Position numbers and translations under genes: made by a program
Assembly: GCA_001936135.1 (NCBI GenBank)
Contig: CP012821.1
Span: forward strand, 1-64,000
Source: Saccharomycopsis fibuligera x Saccharomycopsis cf. fibuligera
Lineage: Eukaryota > Ascomycota > Saccharomycetes > Ascoideales > Saccharomycopsidaceae
DNA: 64,000 nucleotides
Direction of reading: 5' to 3'
Notes under the pieces: generated by a model
What the model was told of the DNA's origin: nothing
What the model saw: only the letters and a program-made list of their open reading frames with translations
Databases searched by the model: none
In this document: positions 42,510 to 51,327 of the stretch, piece by piece
Numbering within the stretch: position 1 is the first letter of the stretch
Layout of the letters: the number at the start of each line of letters is the position of its first letter

Positions 42510-43307
42510 GGGGTACAGTAGTTATTAATGAAGAACTTTTTAATGCACGATATTACTTCTTTTGCAAATATTTTCAAATGTAAGCACGCAAGTTGAAATA
42601 CAGTTTAACAAAACTTTACGCCTAGCTTCAATAATTTTGCGCATACAAGCCAGGCATTTAAAATTATTTACGAAGCATAATCTGCTCAAATATGAAAAAT
42701 GAAAACTTAAAAAAAAAAAAAATGATTTTATTATTATACAATATCTATCTAAAGGGACACCAAATGAAACGTAATGAAAGCATTAACTTTGTTAAAGTAG
42801 ACGAAGCAAATAAATGAAAACAAGGAGCCAATAAATTATGTAACATTAGCAAAGATATTAAGATTGAAGAAGCAAATTAAAAAATTAGAGGTATTGATGA
42901 TATCAATAGATATCAGTGGGTGAAGATTAAACATAATAAGACAAAAGAAGTTGAAATAAAAGAATTAGAAAATGTAATTTGAAGAAGGAGTATTAACAAT
43001 TTTTGTCTGAAATAGGTCTATAAAATGAAGATAAAATGGAAATTCGGAATAAAGCGGTATAATTTGTGTCTTTGCCCAAAATTTAGGGTTATAAGTATCG
43101 AAGCAAATATAGAGCAGTAATAAAGCAGATGAATAATAGAAGCAAAGCAGTGAGAAAATCAATTAAAAAAAGATAAAATGTAAGAAAAAAAACCGGGCAA
43201 TTTGAAACATTTCGAAGTAAAATTGAAAAAGTGGTATGAATAAAGCTTCCAGCCAATGAATCAACAGAATTTAAAAAAGACTAAAAGTAGGTAATACAAA
43301 AGTATAA
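42510..43307. other. Intergenic region, no gene seen
   Basis: About 800 bp of A-rich DNA between the convergent UBX gene and the large membrane-protein gene. Nothing recognised. Confidence 0.5.
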
Positions 43308-46300
43308 TCACTTTGCTTGATTTTTCAATGTCTTGATGGTATTCCATCTTTCTTTATCATACTCACCGATATAGCCAGACGGGACTGTACTAGCTCCGCT
43401 ATTTTCAGAAAAGATAAAAGAATCTTCTTCTGTAAAGAAATTTGCTCCAGAATTGAAAGAATGCAGCTGTTCCTGACTGTTCATCATGGACTTTTTGGTA
43501 TTAGCTGTTGTTGACGCCGTTGCTGCTGTAGCATTGTGAGAACCTTTACGAGATCTTATCTCTGTCAGCTTTTTGTCACCACTATCACCACCAACAATAA
43601 CATCGCTATTATTATTGATCAAGCTTCTGTTCGTTAATTCTGCAGCACCACTATTATCTTGGCTGCTATTCAACTTTTGACTAAGCTTGTCGTAATCGGC
43701 TTCATGTTGTATCACGTCACGAATCAAACTATCCGCGTAATTGTCAGATTTGTTTCCGTTGACCCCAACACCATTAGTTTCGGTGTTTGCAGCATTGAAA
43801 GTCCAAGTCCATGGTTGACTTATGAAATCGGACGGTTCAAACTTAACTTGGTCTTTGTGGACATTGACACTTCCATTTTTAACACTGAATAACGGGAGAC
43901 TTTTTCGGTATCCCAAGCTAGCAAATCTTTTATGATGGCTGTGCTGTTGGCCTTGTTGCTGAGCACCAACGCAATCAGTATCATTTAGCTTGCCAAATTC
44001 TGGGGTGTAAGACATTGACCGGTTATGAATTTGACTAAGCATTGACTTTAAACTGTTGATACTGAAATTTTTACCGACTTTGCGCTTTGGAGATTCTGAT
44101 CTGGCTTTGGTAGACGTAGGAGATGGTGGTTGTAACATTGGGATTGAAGCGTTTTCTAACCCAGCATTTGCATTCGCATTCAAGTTTGAATTACCTTGTG
44201 CGAAATCCTGGTTGTTGCCAAAATTGAGCCCATCACTAGCGTTCCCAAAACCTGCACTCAAAGGAAAAATCAGACCATCATTGTTACCATCATTAGAAAA
44301 ATTATTATCATGAGCAATAAATTCCTTTTCAAGCTCGAAATTAAAGTCGTCATCAAAAATAACGGTTGAGCGTTTCGGTTCGTGAAATGTAGTACTTAAC
44401 CTTTTCAATGGAGATATACTTCTACCACCGTTTTTTCTCTTTGGAGATGATGGTTCACTATAGTTTGACTTTAACAAACTTTTTCTTTTAGCTCCACGAA
44501 TATTATTGAGAACATTGATATCCGCTTTGCTATAGCTTAAAAGTGGTGCACTCTTTAATGGATTGCGTGATGTTAAGCTGATTTCAGGTTTTGAATCAGC
44601 TGATTGTTTAGTGGTGATATTGTTCGCCGCTGAATTTTTTACTGTCGAATCATTTTTCACTGGTGAGTAAGATCTGGAACGGTATTTGCGTTTGGTTGAT
44701 TTTTTACGGTTTGCTCTATCTTCTTGCTCTTGGTCAACAAAGTTTGGGGATATTGACGCAGATTTTGGTTTATTTCCAGGGAATTTGAATTTAGTGGAAT
44801 GGGTTTCATAATCATCAAATAAAGCTTCTGGTTGTTGGTCAGTTTGTGTTTGCACAGCTTGCGAAGCTTGCACAGCCTGCTGCTCTCCAAGAGTTTGCCT
44901 TGGGCTTTCAAATGTAAAACAGTCATATTCATTGTGAGCCTTGGCAACGTTTATTATTCTTTTGCTACCAATTGTTACCGGCTCTTGCAAATCCAGCACG
45001 TTTTTGTCAATCTTGGAAATTGGCGATGGGATGGTTTGACTACTAAGAATTATTTTTTGCTCTTTTTCAGGAGCCGGTTCCCTTGACTCCTTGACCTTTA
45101 TCCAGTGTTTTGAATTAGCGCTCCATTCTTCTAAAGATATATGGCGAAGCCCTTTTCTGTTACCAGACTTAAGGTTTCTATCACTTGTTTTAGCTTCCAC
45201 AAGTTTGGTATCTTCACTAATGCTATCATGGTGTAGCTGGGCTGAAGAGCCAGATACTTTAATTGGAGAAAATTTCCCCGTAGTTGGTGATATGGAACTC
45301 CTGCTAAATGGCCAAAGAGTATTAGTTGGAATTGATGGAATCTCTTGTAAATCGTTCTCATAAAGTGGATCAAAATTTGAATCCCAGCTCAATGGACTAT
45401 CGTACACTACCTCCGATTCAACAGTTTTTGGACACTGCTTAGGACTGCTTTGACTTTTCAATGATATATCATCAGTCAAATCTGAATCAACACTAATAGT
45501 TTTACTTTTCTTAGACGATCCGCTGTAGTAGCGATTTTCTTTGGACCTCACCGATAAAGACAATTTTCGTGGGGTTCTCTTTGCAATGTCACTGCTATTA
45601 ATATTATTACCAAGCGACAAATGATAAGGAGTTTCCGATGATGATGAGCCGAGACTTTCTTGTCTGTCCTTAGTCAAATTTCTAGCTAAATTCAATGGTT
45701 TAAGTTCTTGACTTTTGTCTAGTCTACCACCACCATCGCCACCACCAAAGTGAGATTCTGTTGGTGAGTTCACTTGCGATGCTGGAGGTGAACCAAGAAT
45801 TGGTACTTTGTTTTTAGGAACACTTGATACCGAGACCCTTAGGCCTTTTTGATTCTTCACCAATGTTCGTTTATATCTTGCTATATCCTCTTGTTCTATG
45901 CTGCTATTAATTCCTGAGTTGTAATCTTTACTGCTGCTATTGTTACTGCTATTGCTGTTGCTGTTGCTGGTATGACGCTGTTGCTGCTGCTGTTGCTGTT
46001 GCTCATTTTTAGCATCTGAAGTGTGCTGGGTGATTTTTTGACTACTTGTACAGCTACCTTTTCTTTTACTGTTCTCTGTTGGCAAAATACTGTTGAAATC
46101 CTTGTAGAAATTGTCAAGAAGCAAACCGTTTACATCTTTGTATTTGTCCTTGCTTGGAGACTTTGAAGTCTCTTCAAAAGATCTATCCTCTGGTAAAAGA
46201 ATGGAGCGCGCAACCGCCCTGCTGTTTTTCTTGAAAACGGGTGATTCCGTCAAATTGGCTTTTCTGTCAGGCTCACGGATTGGAGAAAGTTGTTTTTTAC

Positions 46301-47555
46301 TTGATCTCATACCCAAAGCACTGCGAGATCTAGGTCCAACAGCCAGGGTTCTTCTACTACTCTCAGCAGACTTTAAAGAGCTATCTGCTTCTGCTGCCGC
46401 TGCTGATGCTACGCTGCCATTGGTAACCAAAAACGGAACAGCTGTTAAACAACTGCGAGGAAGGGTGTCGTCATCATTTTCATAACTTTTCAGAGTTTTC
46501 GGATTATCACTGAATGCGAAATTGGTCATTGAATGGGCGCTCAATGGTGGAGTCATATTTGCACTATGCAAAGTCAACCGGTGTTCAGACATTGTAGTTT
46601 TCACCAAAGTTTTCCTGATATTATTGTTTTCATCGTAATATATCTCTGGCTCTTCTATATTTGACTGGCGGCTAGAACGAGGATCAATCTTTGGTCCCCC
46701 TCGGTTGTTTGTCTGCGTAGCTGTACTGGGGTAATCTGAAAAGCTGCTTCTAATAATGTTTTTTGGGGTGGCGAAGCTGCTGTCTTTGGTATTGTCTGGT
46801 TTCTCTGAGGACGGTTTGCTTGCGTCATTAGCAAGGTTTGAAAGAAACGAAGTGGTCAACGTTGGCGCGTATTCGTGTCTTGTGATGCCATTCTCACTTT
46901 TCAAATCATCATTGAATGTATATCTAGCGGTATTTGAATCGCTGGAGGAAGCTCTCTCACTAGCAAACTGTTCTTTCAAAAAGGAAATGAAAATAGTTGA
47001 AATGTCAATTGCTAGTAGAGTGCCTTTCAAAAACTGTGAACTCAATATCAACGGCACAAATGCAAGAATATACGTATAGCTCTTGGCGAAAAAGACTGAG
47101 TCGTTGTTGTTGTTGTTGCTTGACTGAATGTAGTTGTGCGCTGACCGCAAAGACAAATTAATGATTGAAATGCCTGAGCCAAGACTAGCAATGGTGAAAA
47201 TGAATATAAAAAAAGTGAAAACGCTCAGTCTCGAGTAACTGGAAGCATAAAATGAGGCCTTTCTCGTCTCGATAGTTTTGTCATTGGCAACGGGGCTAGT
47301 TGAGAATCTTTTGGTCAAGTTTTTGTATACGGATTGATAATGGAGTTGGGCAGTGATCCAGAAGGTGTAGGAGAAGAGAAACAAAAGTTCGGCCACGATC
47401 AATACGAGAAACGATGTGTGTAAGTAGTAGTAGGATTTGGAGAAATTGCAATCAATGTAGATTGATATTACTGCCACAGCTACTGAAACGAGCAAAGTCA
47501 ACGGAACTAGCAAGAGCCTTGATAAGTTGACGATATTTTTCCTTTTTGTAGTCAT
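43308..47555 (-). CDS. Large unrecognised membrane protein: four predicted helices plus long disordered tail
   Basis: The product has 1415 residues and I do not recognise a family. The first ~190 residues hold about four membrane segments: near 12-33 (LLLVPLTLLVSVAVAVISIYI), 46-66 (TSFLVLIVAELLFLFSYTFWI), 109-131 (LSVFTFFIFIFTIASLGSGIS) and 162-180 (YTYILAFVPLILSSQFL). The remaining ~1200 residues are Ser/Asn/Lys-rich, with a short poly-Gln/poly-Asn run near 515-545 and many basic S/T-P or SPXK patches (SPKRK, SPIREP, SPLKR), which look like kinase sites and suggest a phosphorylated cytosolic tail. Ordered islands recur, for example ISLEEWSANSKHWIKVKE and FISQPWTWTF. It could be a plasma-membrane or cortical signalling protein; that is inference from architecture only. 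Confidence 0.8.
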   Translation of the reverse strand: MTTKRKNIVNLSRLLLVPLTLLVSVAVAVISIYIDCNFSKSYYYLHTSFLVLIVAELLFLFSYTFWITAQLHYQSVYKNLTKRFSTSPVANDKTIETRKASFYASSYSRLSVFTFFIFIFTIASLGSGISIINLSLRSAHNYIQSSNNNNNDSVFFAKSYTYILAFVPLILSSQFLKGTLLAIDISTIFISFLKEQFASERASSSDSNTARYTFNDDLKSENGITRHEYAPTLTTSFLSNLANDASKPSSEKPDNTKDSSFATPKNIIRSSFSDYPSTATQTNNRGGPKIDPRSSRQSNIEEPEIYYDENNNIRKTLVKTTMSEHRLTLHSANMTPPLSAHSMTNFAFSDNPKTLKSYENDDDTLPRSCLTAVPFLVTNGSVASAAAAEADSSLKSAESSRRTLAVGPRSRSALGMRSSKKQLSPIREPDRKANLTESPVFKKNSRAVARSILLPEDRSFEETSKSPSKDKYKDVNGLLLDNFYKDFNSILPTENSKRKGSCTSSQKITQHTSDAKNEQQQQQQQQRHTSNSNSNSSNNSSSKDYNSGINSSIEQEDIARYKRTLVKNQKGLRVSVSSVPKNKVPILGSPPASQVNSPTESHFGGGDGGGRLDKSQELKPLNLARNLTKDRQESLGSSSSETPYHLSLGNNINSSDIAKRTPRKLSLSVRSKENRYYSGSSKKSKTISVDSDLTDDISLKSQSSPKQCPKTVESEVVYDSPLSWDSNFDPLYENDLQEIPSIPTNTLWPFSRSSISPTTGKFSPIKVSGSSAQLHHDSISEDTKLVEAKTSDRNLKSGNRKGLRHISLEEWSANSKHWIKVKESREPAPEKEQKIILSSQTIPSPISKIDKNVLDLQEPVTIGSKRIINVAKAHNEYDCFTFESPRQTLGEQQAVQASQAVQTQTDQQPEALFDDYETHSTKFKFPGNKPKSASISPNFVDQEQEDRANRKKSTKRKYRSRSYSPVKNDSTVKNSAANNITTKQSADSKPEISLTSRNPLKSAPLLSYSKADINVLNNIRGAKRKSLLKSNYSEPSSPKRKNGGRSISPLKRLSTTFHEPKRSTVIFDDDFNFELEKEFIAHDNNFSNDGNNDGLIFPLSAGFGNASDGLNFGNNQDFAQGNSNLNANANAGLENASIPMLQPPSPTSTKARSESPKRKVGKNFSINSLKSMLSQIHNRSMSYTPEFGKLNDTDCVGAQQQGQQHSHHKRFASLGYRKSLPLFSVKNGSVNVHKDQVKFEPSDFISQPWTWTFNAANTETNGVGVNGNKSDNYADSLIRDVIQHEADYDKLSQKLNSSQDNSGAAELTNRSLINNNSDVIVGGDSGDKKLTEIRSRKGSHNATAATASTTANTKKSMMNSQEQLHSFNSGANFFTEEDSFIFSENSGASTVPSGYIGEYDKERWNTIKTLKNQAK

Positions 47556-48421
47556 ATTCGATGTAGTAGTTCTGAGCTGCTAGTTTGCAACAGATATCAT
47601 GATACGAATGATCACTTCTGGGAGGGGGATGCCGAGCGAGCTGCGATCCTTTATTTTGGTTTTAGGTCACTTCAAAACGGGAGTGAGCTTTGCTGACAGT
47701 GTTTTACCAGCGAGAGTTGTAAGGAAGCTGGTTGAAGCGCGGGCTGAGATGTTGCGGTGAACTGTCCGGTGTCTCTTGACTCTGGAGCTATGTGATTTTT
47801 ATCCAAGATTGCAAAAATAGAACGAGCGACAACAATATGAAGTATGGAGCACAAGCGAGCGTAACGAGGTCCCAAATAGGTCTCTGGTGGTGCGGGTACA
47901 AGCGAATGACAAGTATAAAAACAAATCTCAATCTCAGTTTTGAATATTCTGACACAGTTCAAACAAACTTACAAGGACAGCGGCCGCTGTCGAAATTTTG
48001 AAGACACTTCCCAGCTGTGTTAGTTTTACAACTGCCATCATCAGTAACAACAAAAACAACAAAAACAACAACGACGACGACAGGTTTAGAACCAAAATAA
48101 TAGAAGCGACTCGTCCGTGCATTTGGCTTATGCGTCATCTCATCCCTTCGAGGATGCGCATAAACGCATAAATACACGCGATGAGGCCCAAAACTGCGTG
48201 TTTACTTCCGTAAGAGGAATGCGAGTCTGCTCTTTCCTTGCTTTTTACTGCGTTTCTGGTAGTGGTCGTTTCCCCTTTGGTCTGAAGTCAGTCCTTAGGC
48301 AGCGCTCATGCTGGGAAACTTGTCATTTGATCGGCAATGAGCATTGATCTACGAAGCGAGCCGGCGTCTGTGGTTTTTTGGAGAAAAAAGAAAACGAGAA
48401 AATCGGCGTTGGTCGCTCGCT

Positions 48422-48444
48422 GACGGCCGTCGGCGACGGCCGTC
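48422..48444. promoter_or_regulatory. Two copies of the 10-bp palindrome GACGGCCGTC
   Basis: GACGGCCGTC at 48422-48431 and 48435-48444 is separated by GGC. Each copy is its own reverse complement and contains CGGCCG, that is CGG facing CCG with no gap. The geometry suits a dimeric DNA-binding protein such as a zinc-cluster factor. No binding evidence is available. Confidence 0.45.
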
Positions 48445-48793
48445 GAATGACTACAAGATATAGATATGTCCAGCGGTGCGTGTCCTGCTGTGCGTGTCCT
48501 GCTGAGGAATTTTGCGGACAACTAACTGAATAGTCACCTTGCCATCGCCTGCTGGCACAGCGTGGCACAGCGTGGCACGTGCGCGCCCAGGCTGAACTCA
48601 TTACTTTGGATGTTAATTGCTTCCTCGAGAAATCCACTTCTCGCGTAGCGCCAGACTTTCGCGACGGCAAGCCTTGTTAAGTTTTTTGCAAAAAGCCATT
48701 TCGTGGAAGCCTGGTAAAAAAAAAGGAGTGAGGTGTGGTGCCCGTGCCGTGCACGTGTGCGCTATTTTGCAATGCTTTACAATCCTAGACAGC

Positions 48794-48895
48794 GTTTTGT
48801 TTTTGTTTTGTTTTTGTTTTGTTTTTGTTTTGTTTTTGTTTTGTTTTTGTTTTGTTTTTGTTTTGTTTTGTTTTGTTTTGTTTTGTTTTGTTGTT
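48794..48895. repeat. GTTTTGTTTTT microsatellite
   Basis: About 100 bp of alternating GTTTT and GTTTTT units ending in pure GTTTT pentamers. Open frames through it encode only F/V/C/L repeats. Confidence 0.95.
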
Positions 48896-49152
48896 TGTTA
48901 GTTATTTTAAGAGCCACTGGGCAATTCAGAGAGAGCTGCAGGCTCCGCTGAACGACGCGAACATTTTGACACCAACCAAACAGCAGAGGAGATTCCAAAG
49001 CGAGCCGCACTATGCTTGGCCCACGACCACTCGATGTTTTTTGCAACTGGAATTTTTCAGCAGGTACAAGCGCCGACATTGGAGGGTGTGTTTGCGCAAT
49101 CTGTGTTTTGACTCGAAAAAAAGTTTTTGAGGTATTGATTACGTCAGCACGC

Positions 49153-49225
49153 GCGCACGTGGCGTAGTGGCTATCGCAGTGGACAGCAAACCTAGTAGTC
49201 CCCGGTTCGAGTCCGGGTGTGCGCT
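49153..49225 (+). tRNA. tRNA-Cys(GCA)-like gene with an abnormal anticodon arm (possible pseudogene)
   Basis: The element folds as a 73-nt tRNA without intron. The acceptor stem GCGCACG/TGTGCGC makes seven pairs (one G-U). The D stem GCG/CGC has loop AGTGGCTA, and the T stem CCCGG/CCGGG has loop TTCGAGT. The discriminator is U, and TTTT follows directly. A box TGGCGTAGTGG and B box GGTTCGAGTCC are excellent. In register the anticodon is GCA (Cys), and U73 is also a Cys identity element. However position 33 is A instead of the near-universal U, and the anticodon stem (GTGGA against CCTAG) pairs only at its three middle positions, one of them G-U. Either it is a decaying tRNA-Cys copy, or a Pol III/TFIIIC site no longer used for decoding. 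Confidence 0.65.
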
Positions 49226-49510
49226 TTTCCGGGGGGCTCAAGTCGTTTTTTATTTGTTTTGTTTTGTTTTTTCGTTGTTTTCTTTGACACAACGCCCGGG
49301 ACCCAGACGGCCTCAAGGGCGGATTCGGGTTTGTGTATCCCGCTGTAGTACGTATACTTGTTGTGCCAGCTGTAAGTGGAAGCGGCAGGACTGACAGGAA
49401 CTGCGCAAAAAAAAGAAAAGAAAAAAAAAAGAAAAGTCGCGTGTATGTCACTACGCTTTTAATTTACCTTGTCAAAAGGAAAGCGTCGGACTTTGCAGAA
49501 GCTGTCAAGA

Positions 49511-49542
49511 TTCGATCGATTCGATCTATTCGATCGATCGAG
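49511..49542. repeat. TCGAT short tandem/palindromic array
   Basis: Repeated TCGATCGAT and TCGATCTAT units, mostly self-complementary, inside the GC-rich island. Confidence 0.8.
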
Positions 49543-50036
49543 TTCTTGGGGCGGCGCCCGATTGTGTCGTAAATTTTACCCAGCGGGCTTTCAACAGTTT
49601 CTCAAAGAGCTTGCCGCCTTTTTCTTTCCTGCGAGGGTATGCGCGTCGTAAGTTCGGGGGCCCGCCAAGTACTCGGAGCCCAGCCCCAGTGCCGAAGGCC
49701 GGACTGCCCCGTTGGAAACAGCCTGGAGGCGATAGCGACGGGCGCGCGTGCTTGTCCTGTCCTTTCGTGCTCTGTGTTTGCTTGGGACGTGTGGAAATGG
49801 CTCGTGGGCGGAACGGCCTTGTACGGCGAGCTGCGGCAGCTACTACTACTACTACTACACTACAGGGCCTTTTGCGCTGGCGGGCGCCAACAGTCTTTGC
49901 CAAGTTTTTCTTGTTCTGCAGTGTGCGTTGGAAACAGCGGATAATCCTTCCAGGGCTTGGCTAATTGGCGAGATGGCCGGGGATTGGAGCGCGCTCGTAA
50001 ACCAAGCGGCGACTTACTAATGGGGACAGTGTGTTT

Positions 50037-50094
50037 GGCTGGCTCGCTGGCTCGCTGGCTCGCTGGACAGCTGGACAGCTGGACAGCTGGCTGC
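50037..50094. repeat. Short tandem arrays GGCTCGCT and GGACAGCT
   Basis: About three copies of an 8-bp GGCTCGCT unit pass directly into three copies of an 8-bp GGACAGCT unit; both share the GCTGG core. Confidence 0.9.
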
Positions 50095-50297
50095 GCTTGG
50101 TGGTGAGGGAATAAAAAAAATGGCGCATGTGCGTGTAGCAACACAAAGCACAGCACGGTGCGCACGCAGTAGCAGATATTTGCTCGGGAAGTGTGATCCG
50201 GGCGGCTGCGGCGGCGGCGGTGGACACCGGCGTAGATCCGCCTACCACAGCAGCAAAGCGAGCAACGCGAGCAGAGCGAGCAGAGCAGCAGCCAGAC

Positions 50298-50321
50298 AAA
50301 AAAAAAAAAAAAAAAAAAAAA
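50298..50321. repeat. Poly(dA) tract of 24
   Basis: Uninterrupted A run within the GC-rich island. Confidence 0.95.
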
Positions 50322-51327
50322 CGCGAACAGAAGGTGCGTAGGCTATCGGGGGTGTTGGGATGTGGCGACAGCCTGTGGGGGAGCAGAGGGCAGGATGTGG
50401 AGAAAGGGTGCGAGTTGGAGTGCGAGGAAAACAGTGCGAGCGCTGCGGTATACGGCGGCAGCCAAGCGTCGGGGTCCTAACGCAGCAAGGCGCTGTGCTG
50501 CTGTGCTATTTGATATTGGAGCGCCGTGATTTGTGCTGCTCGCTCGCTGCTGGCACAACTGCTGTGTTTGGGTGCTGCCACTACAAGCAGCGTTTTGGCA
50601 GTAGTTGCGGTAGAAAAGAAGAAAAGAAGAATGCGGAGAGCGTTTCGCAGCACGCTGCAGGAGGCGGCAGCGCAGCTCTGCGCTGCTCTGCTCTGCTCTG
50701 CTCTGCGCTACCCAGCTTCACTGCCGCAGGATGCCGCAGAGCTCCACAGAGCGCCGCAGAGCGCCGCAGAGTGCCACAGAGCAACGGCCACAAAACCAAG
50801 CTCTTTCTCTGCCCAGGAGAGCCAGTCTCCCCAGAGCCTCTGGCGCGCTCTGGCGCGCTCCGGCGCGCCCTCGCTCTGCTCCATCAAGGACTCCGACACA
50901 TCCGCGCAATAATTCCCGCCAGCAAGAGCGCCAGCAAAAGCGATCCTCGGCACACGCCCGCAGCACACTGCGCTTTGGCAGCTGCTCACTCTATTCACTT
51001 TGTCTGTTTTATCTTATTCACGTCCCTCTCACGCTGTCGACAGAAGACAAAAGACTGTCGACAAAAGACAGTCCACCGCAGTACCGCCAACAGCCGGTTT
51101 CTCGTTTCTGTCCTATATCCCCTCCTCCTCGTCCTCCTCGTCCTCCTCGTCCTCCTCGTCTTCCTCGTCTTCCTCGTCTTCCTCGTGCTCCTCGTCCTCG
51201 TCCTCGTCCTCCCTCATTGCTCTTCTTTTGCGCTTGCACTCCTGCCCTGCTCTCTTCTGGCCTGCTCTGCTCCTCCCGTTTCTTATCCTCCCTGGCGGCT
51301 TATGTCCTTCTCCAGACCTCCCCTGCC

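Larger units (their letters stand above)
47556..49152. other. Intergenic region entering a GC-rich island
   Basis: About 1.6 kb with no credible gene. It includes a twin palindrome (48422-48444), two CACGTG boxes at 48576-48581 and 48752-48757 (a third lies in the tRNA-like gene at 49156-49161), short direct repeats such as TGCGTGTCCTGCTG twice near 48477-48504, and the TTTTG-type microsatellite. Confidence 0.5.
49226..51327. other. GC-rich island / long 5' region of the zinc-cluster-like gene
   Basis: About 2.1 kb with strongly raised GC (41 of 60 bases in 50641-50700, against 15 of 60 in 15301-15360). It is full of short tandem arrays: TCGAT units at 49511-49542, TACTAC near 49842-49857, CGCTGGCT/ACAGCTGG at 50037-50094, CTGCTCTG near 50681-50705, CCGCAGAGxxCC near 50725-50775, TCCTCG near 51121-51190. 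A 24-base poly(dA) is at 50298-50321. Overlapping open frames on both strands result from GC-rich, stop-poor DNA. I accept none as a gene. Confidence 0.55.

Noticed and set aside
48777-49451. 224-codon minus-strand frame
   Set aside because: It runs through the GTTTT microsatellite and across the tRNA-Cys-like gene, with no protein-like content.
50731-51327. N-terminal extension of the zinc-cluster-like gene by 199 codons
   Set aside because: The composition is the same as the surrounding repeat-rich leader (RAPQS, then PPRPPRPPR) and changes at ATG 51328; the leader is more likely 5' UTR or promoter.
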